Positions 1 through 11,615 of a stretch of 64,000 nucleotides of DNA are shown one piece after another. Under the pieces are notes generated by a model, which searched no databases, had not been told where the DNA came from, and was given only the letters and a program-made list of their open reading frames with translations. This DNA comes from Nemertoderma westbladi (lineage: Eukaryota > Xenacoelomorpha > Nemertodermatida > Nemertodermatidae): NCBI GenBank assembly GCA_032718475.1, contig JAUCBJ010002740.1, positions 1 to 64,000 of the forward strand. Reading direction: 5' to 3'. Each line of letters opens with the position of its first letter. Position 1 is the stretch's first letter. The translations under genes and the position numbers were made by a program.

Positions 1-2400
1 AAAAATCTCCTTTAAGAGCTCCAATTTCCCCAGGAACATCCGGCATTTATAATATTAATAATTTGAGTCCTCCGATCCAAACTATACCCCCCAACCATGT
101 GCTATGTGCTCCCCTTTGGGTGCAAGCCCCTCAACATCTACAGCCTCTACCTGGCCGTTTTCTTCTCAATGTTCCTTGCAAGGTCCCTCACAATCAAATC
201 CCCATTCCCCTCGGCGCCTTGATTGTCCATCCTGCAACAAATCATGCCTAATTAATAGCAGTGGCCAACTTAGGAAACATAAAACCAGTAAAGGATCCAC
301 CTGCCCTGGAATCAGAACATTGCCTCCCCTTTCCACGCACGCAACCGCTAAACCATGGCGCAATGTCCCAGGACAATGCAATCCCAGAGGTCCCTGACCC
401 TGGAATTGCACCACTCCTAGTGTCAACTGCCACTATTAAATCCTATATCAAGAGCTTTAAACCTGGGTCAGCCGCTGGTCTATCTGGATTGCGCCCCCAG
501 CACCTCCAGGATGCTACTTCCAAACGGTCCGGTGATTCAGGCACCTTGATATTGTCATCTACCACATCCCTAGTCAATAAGTTGCTAGCTGGTGATGTCC
601 CCATCCACATTCGTCCAGTCATTGCTGGTGCTGCTATGCATGCCTTCACCAAGAAGGGTGGGGGGATCAGGCCCATAGCAGTCGGAGAGACCTGGCGCCG
701 TTTAACTGCCAAGTGTGCTTCTGGTTCTGCTTCTATGAAATTTGCCACCATATTTGCCCCACTCCAACTAGGGTTTAGTGTCTCAGGAGGCGGTGAAGCT
801 GCAGTGCATTCCCTCCGGAACTTCATTTCATCTTCCCATCCAGAAGATGTTTTCATTAAACTGGACTTAACCAAATGCCTTCAATACGATGCGTCGTGAT
901 CATGTTGCAGAATGTTTGAGAGAGCATGCTTCAGAACTATTACCTTTCTTTAGCCTTTGTTACGAGGATGCAACCTTCTTATCCTATGGTAACGAGATTT
1001 TGAAATCTGATAAAGGCTTCCAGCAAGGAGACCCTGTCGCTATCTTTGGATTCTGCCTTGGTCTCCACCCCATGCTCAAACTCTTGAAATCCCGCCTCAG
1101 AATTGGCTATGTCGATGACGTTGGTATTGGGGGCAAGTGGGACAAAGTTCTTACTGACTTAATAGCATTTAGAGATGCTTGCAAAGAGATTGGCCTCATT
1201 CCTAATGAAAGCAAGTGTGAGATTACCACTTTCTGCCCTGAAGATGCCCCAGACATAATCAGCGCCTTAAGGCAGGAATGTCCACTCACCAAAGTCACTG
1301 CACCTGCAGATCTCATCCTCCTGGGTTCACCCCTTGGGCCAGATGCCCTCGATGTCACCCTAATTGAGAAACTCGAATGCCTCCAACAGTTTAGAGTAGG
1401 ACTTAATCTACCAGGACACTATGATGCATTCTTCCTTCTTAAGAACTGCCTGGCGATGCCTAAGCTAATGTACTGTATACCCTAAGGACGTCTCCTGCCT
1501 TTACTTCCCCCGACCTGATCGGGCGCGTCGACAACTGCATTAGGGATTCACTTCAAGATGTGACCAACACGTCCATGGCCCCTGACTGCTGGACGCAGGC
1601 TTGCCTCCTTTGTCGGTTCGGGGGCCTCGGTGTACCATCTGTGAGGCTGACAGCCCCAGGTGCTTACCCCGCCTCAGTACACCGCAACCACGAACTAACC
1701 TCTGCTATCACTGGAATCTTGGATGAACCTTTGTTCTTTCGAGCTGCCGTTGAGTGTGGGAATGCTACTCACCTTCCTTTGATTTTCCTGAGACACCAAG
1801 CAACCAAAGATCTTGGCAGGACCCAGTATCCAAATCCCAACTGGCATCACTAATTTCATCTACTGATAATAGCTCTGTGTCCCGCCTTAAGGGCTGCCAA
1901 GCACCTGGTTCTGGTGATTGGTTGAATGCCATCCCCTCTGCTACCCTTGGCCTCCGCCTTGCCGATGAACAGTTCGGTATGGCTGTTGCTCTCCGTCTTG
2001 GCGGCGCACCTGTTTGCTCTTCCCACCCTTCCTTGTGTGTGTGGCGCCGTCGTTGATGCTTCAGCCAGCCAAGCCTTAGTCTGCAAGTTTGCCAAGAGCA
2101 GACATGCACGACACCGCCTGTGCAATGACACCATCTACCGCGCCCTCCAATCCACTGAGGTACCCGCAACCCTTGAACCAGTCGGGCTCAGCAAAGGCCC
2201 TTTGTCATTCCATCGGCAGTTAGGCCACCGCTTGGAGAAGGTCAGTGGCAACAAGAGGTCTACGCAATTCCTGCGTCAACGCCTTGGGATAGCAATCCAA
2301 GCTGGGAATGCCTCCTGCATAAAGGAGTCATTCAACCTCCCCGAGAACCGCTGCTACCGGGAGACCAACATGCCACCTTAATCCTATCCTCTCCCTCCCT
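1..2400 (+). mobile_element. Decayed non-LTR retrotransposon, reverse transcriptase remnant
   Basis: Broken coding sequence of a LINE-type element. Visible in order: a zinc-finger-like stretch at about 210-310 (CPSC, then QLRKH, then CPG); an RT N-terminal block (SGLRPQHLQD, about 480-510); motif A beginning FIKLDL near 855; QQGDP near 1020; the YVDD catalytic box near 1110; LGSPLG near 1320; and a C-terminal Cys/His region (CVCGAVVD, ARHRLCND) at 2030-2130 ending near 2381. The reading frame shifts near 870-890, again after 1485 (stop) and near 1850-2050, so at least four open segments are needed to cover it. The overall plan resembles an invertebrate RT family with an N-terminal zinc finger and a C-terminal nuclease-like region (from memory of the family). 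The stretch expected between the Cys/His region and the FLRQRL tail looks shortened near 2190. Inactive relic; the 5' end may lie outside the window. Confidence 0.85.
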
Positions 2401-3774
2401 CCATTATTTTAATTTTAAATTCCTTTGGATGTTAGAGAAACGAGAGTTATCCGTCAGCCATTGATATGCACAGTCCTTAGTGGATTACTGACATAAAGCG
2501 CGTCAGAGGTCGCGTCATGCTGCTACCGGTTGCAGGTCGGTACACCAGAATTTTGCGTTACCCCATCACTAGGCCTATCCAATACGCGTCAACCAGGCAA
2601 AAATTTGGGAGTAGGAGTTCGGAGTGGGAGTAGGTACAGTAAACTATTTCCAAAACTTACCAAACTTTAACGCGAGCCGCTAATCGAGCGAAATTTTTTC
2701 TAGCACAGTAGGTGTTTATGCGTTACATATTATAATATCAAGCTGTAATAATATCGCGTGTTGTTTCAATGAGTTATTTTAAGCACAAAATCAAACCCAT
2801 AACGAGAATTACAAAAATAAACTCTCTAAAATTAACAGGATATTCGCTTTTATGTGATCCTGTGAAGAGTGAAGATGACACCGCAGAGAAATCAGCAGCT
2901 AATTGACTTGACCAACCCACCATATTTATCTTCAGAGGAATTAGGTTTGAGCACATATCTTCAAATATTATTTATTACCTAAATTTGAATTTATAAGGCG
3001 GATATAGCCTGATATGCATCATTACTCATGACATGTCATTTTCATTCATTTCCAAATGGAATATCCTTCATTAATATCATTGATAAATAACAATTCCACA
3101 CAGGACAGTTGCAAAAAGGATTATCTTTTTTGATAGCAACTTTATGTGTGTTAATTGCCTGAAGCTGAAGATAATATGTAAAATATTTTACCAAACATAC
3201 GACGATGTACAGAACTTATCAGGGTTGCTTGAACTATAATAACTCCGCTACATTGGGTAATCTTAATACCAATTAATTGACTTGTTTAAATATAGGAGAA
3301 AATTTGCTGTTTTTTTTTAGAGCACGGGAGCTTTTTCTGCTTTTGGTTCTTTTTATATTAGTTATGATTTATTCCTAATATTTTTTATTCCTTTTTTAAA
3401 TTATACAATTCCCAGGCTCTAAAAACGCATTACACACAAAAAACTTATGTGGTTAAATATTTACTCCTCAAAGGCTGTGCAAAAAATCATCCTTATATTC
3501 ATTAAAATGTCAATAAAAAATACAGGTCAGTTCAGAAAGGAGCATCTTTTATTGATAGTAACTTTATGTACCGGTATGTTATCAGCGTGCAAATACGTGA
3601 AAACAATTCCACATACACGACAATTTATATACCTTTGCAGTTTATGGAAGTTAGGTTGAAAAACGCGGAGCCTATAAAACGTTATAATGTTTTTTTTCGT
3701 TTTTCTCAAAACGCATTTTTCGTACTTACTCCCTATTGTATATCACCGCTTCAAGTGATTGCTATACTGTGGCG
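2401..3774. other. AT-rich non-coding stretch
   Basis: No supportable gene. Two diverged copies of a short sequence (around 3100-3160 and 3525-3580, sharing a core resembling gatagYaactttatgt) suggest an old repeat. The short open frames here have no recognisable content. Confidence 0.5.
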
Positions 3775-4372
3775 TGATCTACTATAGAAGGTCATATCGT
3801 GACCATAGAGCCAGAACAACACATACCACAATTAAAAAAAAAAATTTTTCACCAAAATTACTCAAGATGGCGTTCTACATCTTATGTTAAAATCCTAGAC
3901 TTGTATGTCAGTTCGTTTAGGAGATATGGAAAACCAGAACAACCCACACAACATAGAAGTTGAATACTGTTAGAGGTAAAACAACACATACCACACTTTC
4001 CCTATCATACTTTGCCAGGAAAAACACCATTCAATAGTCGAGGAATGACGTGAGTTCTTATGTTTCTGTGATAAAATCCTAGAGGTAAAACAACACACAC
4101 AGACTAGAGTTAATGTTAAATTTCAGTTGTTCCAGTTGTTTTGCCTCTTTGGAAAATAACGAAAAACAGTTTTTTTCAGTAACAAAATTTATTCTGAATG
4201 CTAGCCACTATTATAAAATGTGTCATTGTATCTTCCCAGACCTCTGTCGAAAAAATAGGAGACGGGATCCATATAGAGGGAAATGAGAAGGTTTTTTGAA
4301 TTTTTCTCGAAACCACATTTTTTGGTGAGTGTTGTTCTGGCTCTTTGGACACGATATATCTATAGTAGATCA
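3775..4372. mobile_element. Inverted-repeat (MITE-like) element, about 600 bp
   Basis: The left end (3775-3829, tgatctactatag then agccagaacaacac) is repeated in inverted orientation at the right end (4329-4372, gtgttgttctggct then ctatagtagatca). The arms are about 45-50 bp and imperfect. Internal pieces repeat the aaaacaacacataccac motif near 3980 and 4090. No coding capacity and no clear target-site duplication, so the superfamily is not assigned. Confidence 0.6.
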
Positions 4373-4819
4373 TGACTGTGCAATCGTATAACTTTTTTTT
4401 AATAATTGTTAATTATTTGATTGATAATATTTCCATTTGCAATTAAATTGATTGATATTTCCAATTGCAATTAAATTGATTGCTGGCATGCAATTAAATA
4501 TAATCAATTTTTAATAGGCCTTGAACGGGATTGGCACTTTTTACTTTTTATGGTGCCCGGATATATTTTTTGTACAAGCTACGTAGTGTACCGATTATAG
4601 ATAGGTGTGTAATACACTGTTTAATTTAAAAAGCCTATTTCATTCAAATTGAAATAAAACACTAGCTTCCATAATATTTCAATATTATATGGATAAAGAC
4701 GGCCAAGTACAGTAGGATTGAGCACAGTAGCTGCAGATGGTTTGTTAGATAGGAGGCCATAAGGACGTACATTGCGGACATACAAGCTATCAGGTAGTAT
4801 TTCCAGGTCTATATTTTAC

Positions 4820-4920
4820 CTGAGCTGCTCCTGCTAGCGGAATGGTTAGAGTGCCAGAGGTCGCCAGTTCGATCCCACCTGGACGTCATTGCCGAATTTG
4901 CTAAGCTGTGCCCAACGAGA
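4820..4920 (+). mobile_element. tRNA-derived SINE or tRNA relic
   Basis: An A-box-like stretch (4833-4854, ctagcggaatggttagag) is followed by a B box agttcgatccc at 4866-4876, with the spacing of a tRNA gene. No full cloverleaf closes around it, so a SINE head or pseudogene is more likely than a functional tRNA. Confidence 0.5.
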
Positions 4921-5072
4921 GTTATAATATATGAAACCACTCATTCATCCAAATTACCAATAATAAATTATAAAATGAAAAATCAGTTCAGCTAATGTCA
5001 TACAATGTCGGAGACTTAAATGATGAATGAAGGACTGAACTTAAAACACTGTCCTAAGTCTGGGACTAGTCC

Positions 5073-6472
5073 TAGTTATGAACAACGCGGACAGTACCGC
5101 TCCTAGGTAGTTATGAACAACGCGGACAGTACCGCTCCTAGGTAGTTATGAACAACGCGGACAGTACCGCTCCTAGGTAGTTATGAACAACGCGGACAGT
5201 ACCGCTCCTAGGTAGTTATGAACAACGCGGACAGTACCGCTCCTAGGTAGTTATGAACAACGCGGACAGTACCGCTCCTAGGTAGTTATGAACAACGCGG
5301 ACAGTACCGCTCCTAGGTAGTTATGAACAACGCGGACAGTACCGCTCCTAGGTAGTTATGAACAACGCGGACAGTACCGCTCCTAGGTAGTTATGAACAA
5401 CGCGGACAGTACCGCTCCTAGGTAGTTATGAACAACGCGGACAGTACCGCTCCTAGGTAGTTATGAACAACGCGGACAGTACCGCTCCTAGGTAGTTATG
5501 AACAACGCGGACAGTACCGCTCCTAGGTAGTTATGAACAACGCGGACAGTACCGCTCCTAGGTAGTTATGAACAACGCGGACAGTACCGCTCCTAGGTAG
5601 TTATGAACAACGCGGACAGTACCGCTCCTAGGTAGTTATGAACAACGCGGACAGTACCGCTCCTAGGTAGTTATGAACAACGCGGACAGTACCGCTCCTA
5701 GGTAGTTATGAACAACGCGGACAGTACCGCTCCTAGGTAGTTATGAACAACGCGGACAGTACCGCTCCTAGGTAGTTATGAACAACGCGGACAGTACCGC
5801 TCCTAGGTAGTTATGAACAACGCGGACAGTACCGCTCCTAGGTAGTTATGAACAACGCGGACAGTACCGCTCCTAGGTAGTTATGAACAACGCGGACAGT
5901 ACCGCTCCTAGGTAGTTATGAACAACGCGGACAGTACCGCTCCTAGGTAGTTATGAACAACGCGGACAGTACCGCTCCTAGGTAGTTATGAACAACGCGG
6001 ACAGTACCGCTCCTAGGTAGTTATGAACAACGCGGACAGTACCGCTCCTAGGTAGTTATGAACAACGCGGACAGTACCGCTCCTAGGTAGTTATGAACAA
6101 CGCGGACAGTACCGCTCCTAGGTAGTTATGAACAACGCGGACAGTACCGCTCCTAGGTAGTTATGAACAACGCGGACAGTACCGCTCCTAGGTAGTTATG
6201 AACAACGCGGACAGTACCGCTCCTAGGTAGTTATGAACAACGCGGACAGTACCGCTCCTAGGTAGTTATGAACAACGCGGACAGTACCGCTCCTAGGTAG
6301 TTATGAACAACGCGGACAGTACCGCTCCTAGGTAGTTATGAACAACGCGGACAGTACCGCTCCTAGGTAGTTATGAACAACGCGGACAGTACCGCTCCTA
6401 GGTAGTTATGAACAACGCGGACAGTACCGCTCCTAGGTAGTTATGAACAACGCGGACAGTACCGCTCCTAGG
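5073..6472 (+). repeat. 35-bp minisatellite, 40 identical copies
   Basis: Exactly forty head-to-tail 35-bp units; I read every unit as identical. Each contains GCGG-acagta-CCGC (a 4-bp inverted repeat) and the palindrome cctagg. A partial unit (tagttatg) follows at 6473-6480 before the sequence diverges. The complete lack of variation implies very recent expansion or strong homogenisation. Confidence 0.97.
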
Positions 6473-6480
6473 TAGTTATG

Positions 6481-6557
6481 CACATACACGAATGTCCGAG
6501 ACGCCGGGGGGGGATGGGGCTGGGGTGCCTGTGGGCGCTACCCGAATGTCCGAGGCG

Positions 6558-6589
<32 letters not shown>

Positions 6590-6615
6590 CTGGGGTGCCT
6601 GTGGGCGCTACCCGA
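6481..6615 (+). repeat. Two-copy GC-rich repeat with a 30-nt G tract
   Basis: Two tandem copies of a sequence running gaatgtccgag to gggcgctacccg. The first holds a short G run and the second an uninterrupted G run at 6560-6589. It lies directly next to the 35-bp array and is GC-rich against AT-rich surroundings. Confidence 0.8.
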
Positions 6616-7372
6616 AACTATATTCCCACCCGCCATAAGATTATTGTCATTAATCGGCCTCACATACTCAACATCGACTTATCTGCTGGGGAGAGAATTT
6701 TAGTGAAATAAAAAGATCGTCTGATAAATAAATTGTTGCATCTGGATAACAATATTATTTAATGTAATAAGTTATAATAAATCAAGTTTTATTTAAAATA
6801 GGCCAATATTAATTCAGCAGCAAAAACTAAAAGGCATAAAAAATAGTCGGGCAGACAACATCTTCCGATTGAGTATTGGTACTAATGTTTTGAGTGATTA
6901 TAGTTAGGTATTATAATCGTAATAAATAATACGATACCCTGCAGTAGGATACCCTGCACAGAGCTGGCATCATTAGGGTGTTCCGTAAATATTCTTCAGG
7001 AAGATTAATGCTGCTAGTTGGGCATCAGTTGGCAATATTATCTATCTAATCACTCAAAACATTTTTTACTATAGGTACTCCCCAACACCATACGGGACAG
7101 CACAATTGTGGAGAAATAAGGCCATGCGCACTCTAATATAGGTCCACTAAACTAACTACTTATTACAAAATAGCCAGTTAGATAATTATTCTAAAAGTTA
7201 AAAAAATAAATTGGACGTGCCAATATTATAGATAGGTGTATAGATAGGAGCTATTAAACCAATTAAAGGAATTAATACCATAGTGCAAAAATTATCCTGT
7301 AAGATAGACGACCAAACATTCCGTATATATGTACAGCCAGCAAGTATGGACCATATTATATACTTATACGAT
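6616..7372. other. Non-coding, 3' flank of the minus-strand gene
   Basis: No gene seen. A sequence near 6890-6910 (aatgttttgagtgatta) recurs inverted near 7048-7065, so a small inverted-repeat element may be present. The part nearest 7372 would hold the 3' UTR of the gene at 7373-8215. Confidence 0.4.
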
Positions 7373-8215
7373 TCAGTTTCGTACGCCAGGGGGCGCGGTT
7401 AAATAAATCTGATTGGTGGCGTCGTAAATAAGATTTACGTGGAATCTCGACTTGTCGTCCTTGGTAACGGTATTAGGAGGGCATGGCAGACCATCCCGGT
7501 TGAATCCAATATGTTGTCCCTTGTAATGGAACGATTCGAAAGTCGCGTAACTCGACGCAGTAACCCCGATACGAAACTTACACCATCCATCGCCGCGCCC
7601 GTTTCCTTGCATATTGTTGTTATAAATACAAAGATGATTGGCAGGGTAGGCCATGCTTCTCAACATGATGACGTCATTGGATACCAGACCGACCATGAAA
7701 TGGCTAGCGGGGTCATTGTGTTTCTGTTCGCATAAAGTATCGACAGCCCCGTTTGGGAATATCCGAAGACATTTGTTGGTTAGCTTGTGCACCAACTGGA
7801 CGATATTCCCGTTGCGGAAGTTACCTTGGACGGGGGTTCGACCTTGTTGGTCTAAACTGTGGGTCACGTCGTCCAAAACGCTCCCGGCTGCCGATCCCAC
7901 TGCGGTAACAAACTTACCCAGGGAGGTGTTGCCTAGCGATTTACCCGAACTTTTTTGTGGCGGTGGGGGGTGGACGCCGGGTTGACGTTGGGGTGGGTAA
8001 CCACCTCCTTGCTGTGGGTAACCACCTCCTTGCTGTGGGTAACCTCCTCCTTGCTGTGGGTAACCACCTCCTTGTCCTTGCTGTGGTTGTTGGGGAGCGT
8101 AACCAGGGTTGGCGGAATAGGCAGGTGGTTGACCTTGGTTTGGGTAGTTCTGAGGAGGCATGTTTGCCTGATAGCCATACATTGCTTCCGGCGGAGGAGC
8201 GCTCGGGGTAGTCAT
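7373..8215 (-). CDS. FGF-like beta-trefoil protein with Pro/Gly/Tyr/Gln-rich N-terminus
   Basis: A 280-residue single-exon frame. Residues 1-87 are low complexity and rich in P, G, Y and Q, with four tandem QQGGGYP-type heptads (21-bp DNA repeats at about 8000-8075) and a PPAY motif. Residues 90-120 form a G/S/A/V stretch (TSLGKFVTAVGSAAG). Residues 136-264 look like an FGF-type beta-trefoil: GNIVQLVHKLTNKCLRIFPNG, then a hydrophobic VIMLRS strand, then WCKFRIG, ATFESF, HIGFNRDG and FHVNL, in the order and spacing of the FGF core. There is no signal peptide, so unlike most secreted FGFs it is predicted cytosolic; FHF-type FGFs are also leaderless. RGD at 207-209 may be incidental. The start is the first Met of the frame. 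A receptor-binding role is not implied; a sugar- or lipid-binding trefoil is an alternative. A real gene is very likely and the family call is moderate. Confidence 0.8.
   Translation of the reverse strand: MTTPSAPPPEAMYGYQANMPPQNYPNQGQPPAYSANPGYAPQQPQQGQGGGYPQQGGGYPQQGGGYPQQGGGYPPQRQPGVHPPPPQKSSGKSLGNTSLGKFVTAVGSAAGSVLDDVTHSLDQQGRTPVQGNFRNGNIVQLVHKLTNKCLRIFPNGAVDTLCEQKHNDPASHFMVGLVSNDVIMLRSMAYPANHLCIYNNNMQGNGRGDGWCKFRIGVTASSYATFESFHYKGQHIGFNRDGLPCPPNTVTKDDKSRFHVNLIYDATNQIYLTAPPGVRN
8010..8080 (-). repeat. Coding 21-bp repeat in the PGY-rich tail
   Basis: Four near-identical 21-bp units (ggtaaccacctccttgctgt on the plus strand) encode the G/Y/P/Q heptads of the FGF-like protein. Unit length is a multiple of three, so copy number can change without shifting the frame. 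Confidence 0.85.
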
Positions 8216-11200
8216 TATGAAAATAATTATGTAGGGTAATACCGGCAGACCGGTACTAATAGCAATAGCAATAGGTACCGAACCGGAATTATATTACCGG
8301 TAATTTGCGAATTATTAATTTAAATTTAGCCTAATAGGCCTAAATAATTACAGAATTAAATTACCTAAGATTAGACCTCCAGACGGTGGACGATACCAGT
8401 TCAGCAGTAGCAGACTCAACACAGCTGACGGAAACCAAGGCCTTCGATCAGTCGTGGACGTAGTACGTACAGGAATGACTTACATCTAACAGTCTAACCT
8501 ATCACCTACAGGAGTACCTGTAAAATGTAGCCTACTACTGTACTAACCATAACCATGGAAACTAACGTAGGCCCACATCATTCTGCCATTACCGGTCTGC
8601 CGGAAGCAGTGTACACCAAGCAGCCAAGGCCTTGGTCTACAGAACATGTTACAGTTTTATTGTTGCATGTTGGGAGTAATCAGCGTTATTCTAACCAAAA
8701 TAACAAACGAAACTCAATAGACAGATAGAACATGTTACAGTTTTATTTTGGGTGTAGGCCTACTCAGCGGGGATATCACACTAGAGTCGCCACTTTTTCA
8801 TGGATCTAGTTGGCCTCGCAGGTTACTAGAGTGCAGAGTGACGGCCCAAACCCGAATTAAAGCAGTCAGGCAGTACCGTAATTTAGCCCCAAAACTTCTT
8901 GCTGTCTTGAGGCTCTAGGCCTGATAGAATTAGATCTATACAGCTATATAACAGTATAATCTACCCTAGATCTAATAAATTTTGTGTAATTTCTGACATT
9001 ACAAGGCCTATTGTCAGTATTGTCCCTTCGCCTTCGCTTCGGGCCAATCAGCCAATAGCAAAAAGTCCGAAATTCCACAAAATTTCTTAGATTACAGGAT
9101 TAGAGCCTCATGACTTTAGGCCTAGGGAGGGACGCTAAAACACAAAACACGAGGTAGAATAAAACGTCTGTCCTATCTGATCTGATCTGACCACATCTGA
9201 TCCTATAACCAATCAGAAGAAAGAGATATAATTGTAAAAGGTACTGTCAGTTGCGTAAATATCCAATAGGGGAACGGGTTGCTGGGATACATAGCATTAT
9301 CATCATGTGACATAATTAATGTACAGTACAGGCATACCGGTATGCAGTCAATGCAACAAGGTATGGTAGGTGTAGGAACTACAGTAGGAACATACTGTAG
9401 ACGGTAAAGTTAAGTAAAGCAAATTTCCAACGGCCGTTAAGCCAGGGATTACGCACAAAGTCTGACGACTTACTGACTTATTTCCAGTGTGGTCCCCCCA
9501 GAACTATACTCCCCAGATGCCAGAGGAAACTCAGGCCCATGTGAATATTCCCCAGAGTGCCCAGGAAAGCTAATGAGTCAACGCATTTGTTTAAAGGGAT
9601 GGGTCACGAGGTGGGTGGTCGGCAGGTCGGTGGGATAATGGGAATATCAGAATATGGCAAACAATAAACGCTGTTTGTTACCTACAAATTTGGGGAAAGG
9701 AGCAGGTTACAAAGGCGGGCTTTTCTAACCAAAACAATAAACGTTGTTTTGAATGGGAGAAACTTTTAGGCTCGTTAAGCCAATGAATGCCTCCCCCCCC
9801 CCCCCCCCTTAAACTAATGTCTTCTAATTGATCTTGTTAGAGATTTTCGTTTGGAAACATTGCTGTAAGATAGTGAAGTCATATTATACATATTTGAATT
9901 GGGCAATGAAACCCTCTGGTAAATTTACGAAGGCAAAATGCGATATTTGTGACATTTCTTTACTACAAAGCACTCAAAGTTCACCCTTCTCCGGGAAAAA
10001 TCGACGCAAATCTAAAATACTGTAAGTGTAACCTGTTCCATTGACTTTAGTTTATTGTTTCGGTTATAATAATGTGCCACTACAACCTGCTCTCATCCCT
10101 TACTTGATAATCTCTATAAAATTATAAACGTCTGTTTGTTTGTCAGCTAAAGGCTTTCAAGCGGGAACAGTTAATAATAATCTGTGACTGCATTTGTTCA
10201 TTGTGTAATCCTGGGAGTAATCTGGTTGAAAACCTCAACGTTTAACTAACGTAGAAATCTGATTGGCTGATATCTCTAATGCCAAAGCCAATAAACCTCT
10301 CCCTCCATGTAGCCATTTGAGAAAGCATAATTAATGTCATGACCAGTTCGCAACAGATACCCCACCCCAACCATTGGATTTACTTGGTACCTCAGCTAGC
10401 TGGAGGTCAAATTATAATTTACGTTAACGTCTACGATTTGGAGAAAAATCCTTCCCCATTCACTAACATGGGGCGAGTTTGTGTCTGCTTGGGCGAATAT
10501 TACATATTATACACTATTTAATTTTTATTCAATAAATAACCATACATCTTTATATTAATCACTCGAATAAATTAAAAACTTTGTGGGAATGGGACACGGT
10601 GAATCGACCGACCTATGTTATTTTTATACAACGTGAACTTAATTTTACCCCCTTAAACAATTAATAACCGAAATAAGAACCCAAATAATCGATACATTTC
10701 TGTGTATATTTGACCACCAAGTACTGTTTACTGTTTATCCTGATATAAAGTCGGTCTGGAAGCCAATAAAGCTCTATGTTTGTAGTTCTATAGCTCTAGA
10801 TCAGCAATCACAAATCCCCTTACTTTAAGTAAACACTCTGTTAACTTGCTGCTTTCCCCCAACTGAGCAGTTGGTTTGAAAATTTGATATCACGAGAGGT
10901 GAAACAATAAATTACCCACTAAATTGTCGTTATTACCCAGTCGCCAGTGTTATTGATAAATGTGCCAGTTATAATTTAAAATGTTCAATTTTAATGTAAA
11001 AAGAAAAATTATGTCAGCAAAAACAAAAAAATATACTTGATATAATAAATTAGCCATAAATTTCGAGATAATTAAATAACATTATTATTATTATTATATT
11101 ATATATATTATATATATATATTATATTATTATTATCAAATCGCAACATCTGATATAATTTGTTTTCTGGATAATAGTATTATAGTAATATACATCCGGTA

Positions 11201-11615
11201 TAAATATAAAACAATTATTTACGGGTTACGGATATACACAAAACTCTGATATTGATACAAAATATTACTAATATTATTATTACATTATTATATTAGCACA
11301 AAAATAATCAGGAATTTAAGCACATTGAAAAAATTAATGATATATTTTCAACGTGAGAGTTCAAAACAAAACAAAAAAAATTATAATAATTTTAGATAAA
11401 CATAAACATACCGGTAACATAGTATCGTACTATATATATTTAACTATTTAAATAAGTACATATTTATTTAAATAAGTACATATTAACTCTTAATTACTGC
11501 AATTATTAATGTTAAACTCATGCAAAATTTTATTCGAAATTCCCCCCACATTGGCTGTTTGGCACAATAAAAACTACTGATATAAACACAATCAAAAGGC
11601 CTAGGCTGGTGGCCG
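8216..11615. other. Intergenic region between two minus-strand genes
   Basis: No supportable gene in about 3.4 kb. It holds a C16 tract at 9793-9808, a short repeat of the form cttttctaaccaaaacaataaac near 9720 that recurs near 53150-53230, and an AT microsatellite at about 11074-11145. Open frames at 9828-10025 and 10339-10521 have no recognisable domain. The part nearest 8216 should hold the promoter of the FGF-like gene, but I see no distinct core element. Confidence 0.5.

Noticed and set aside
4820..4920. Functional tRNA gene
   Set aside because: A and B boxes are present, but I could not close acceptor and anticodon stems around them.
5073..6472. CRISPR-like array
   Set aside because: The 35-bp units abut with no unique spacers, and the genome is eukaryotic. 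It is a minisatellite.
9828..10025. 65-codon frame with CDICD
   Set aside because: Too short, no zinc-finger spacing and no supporting splice or homologous context.
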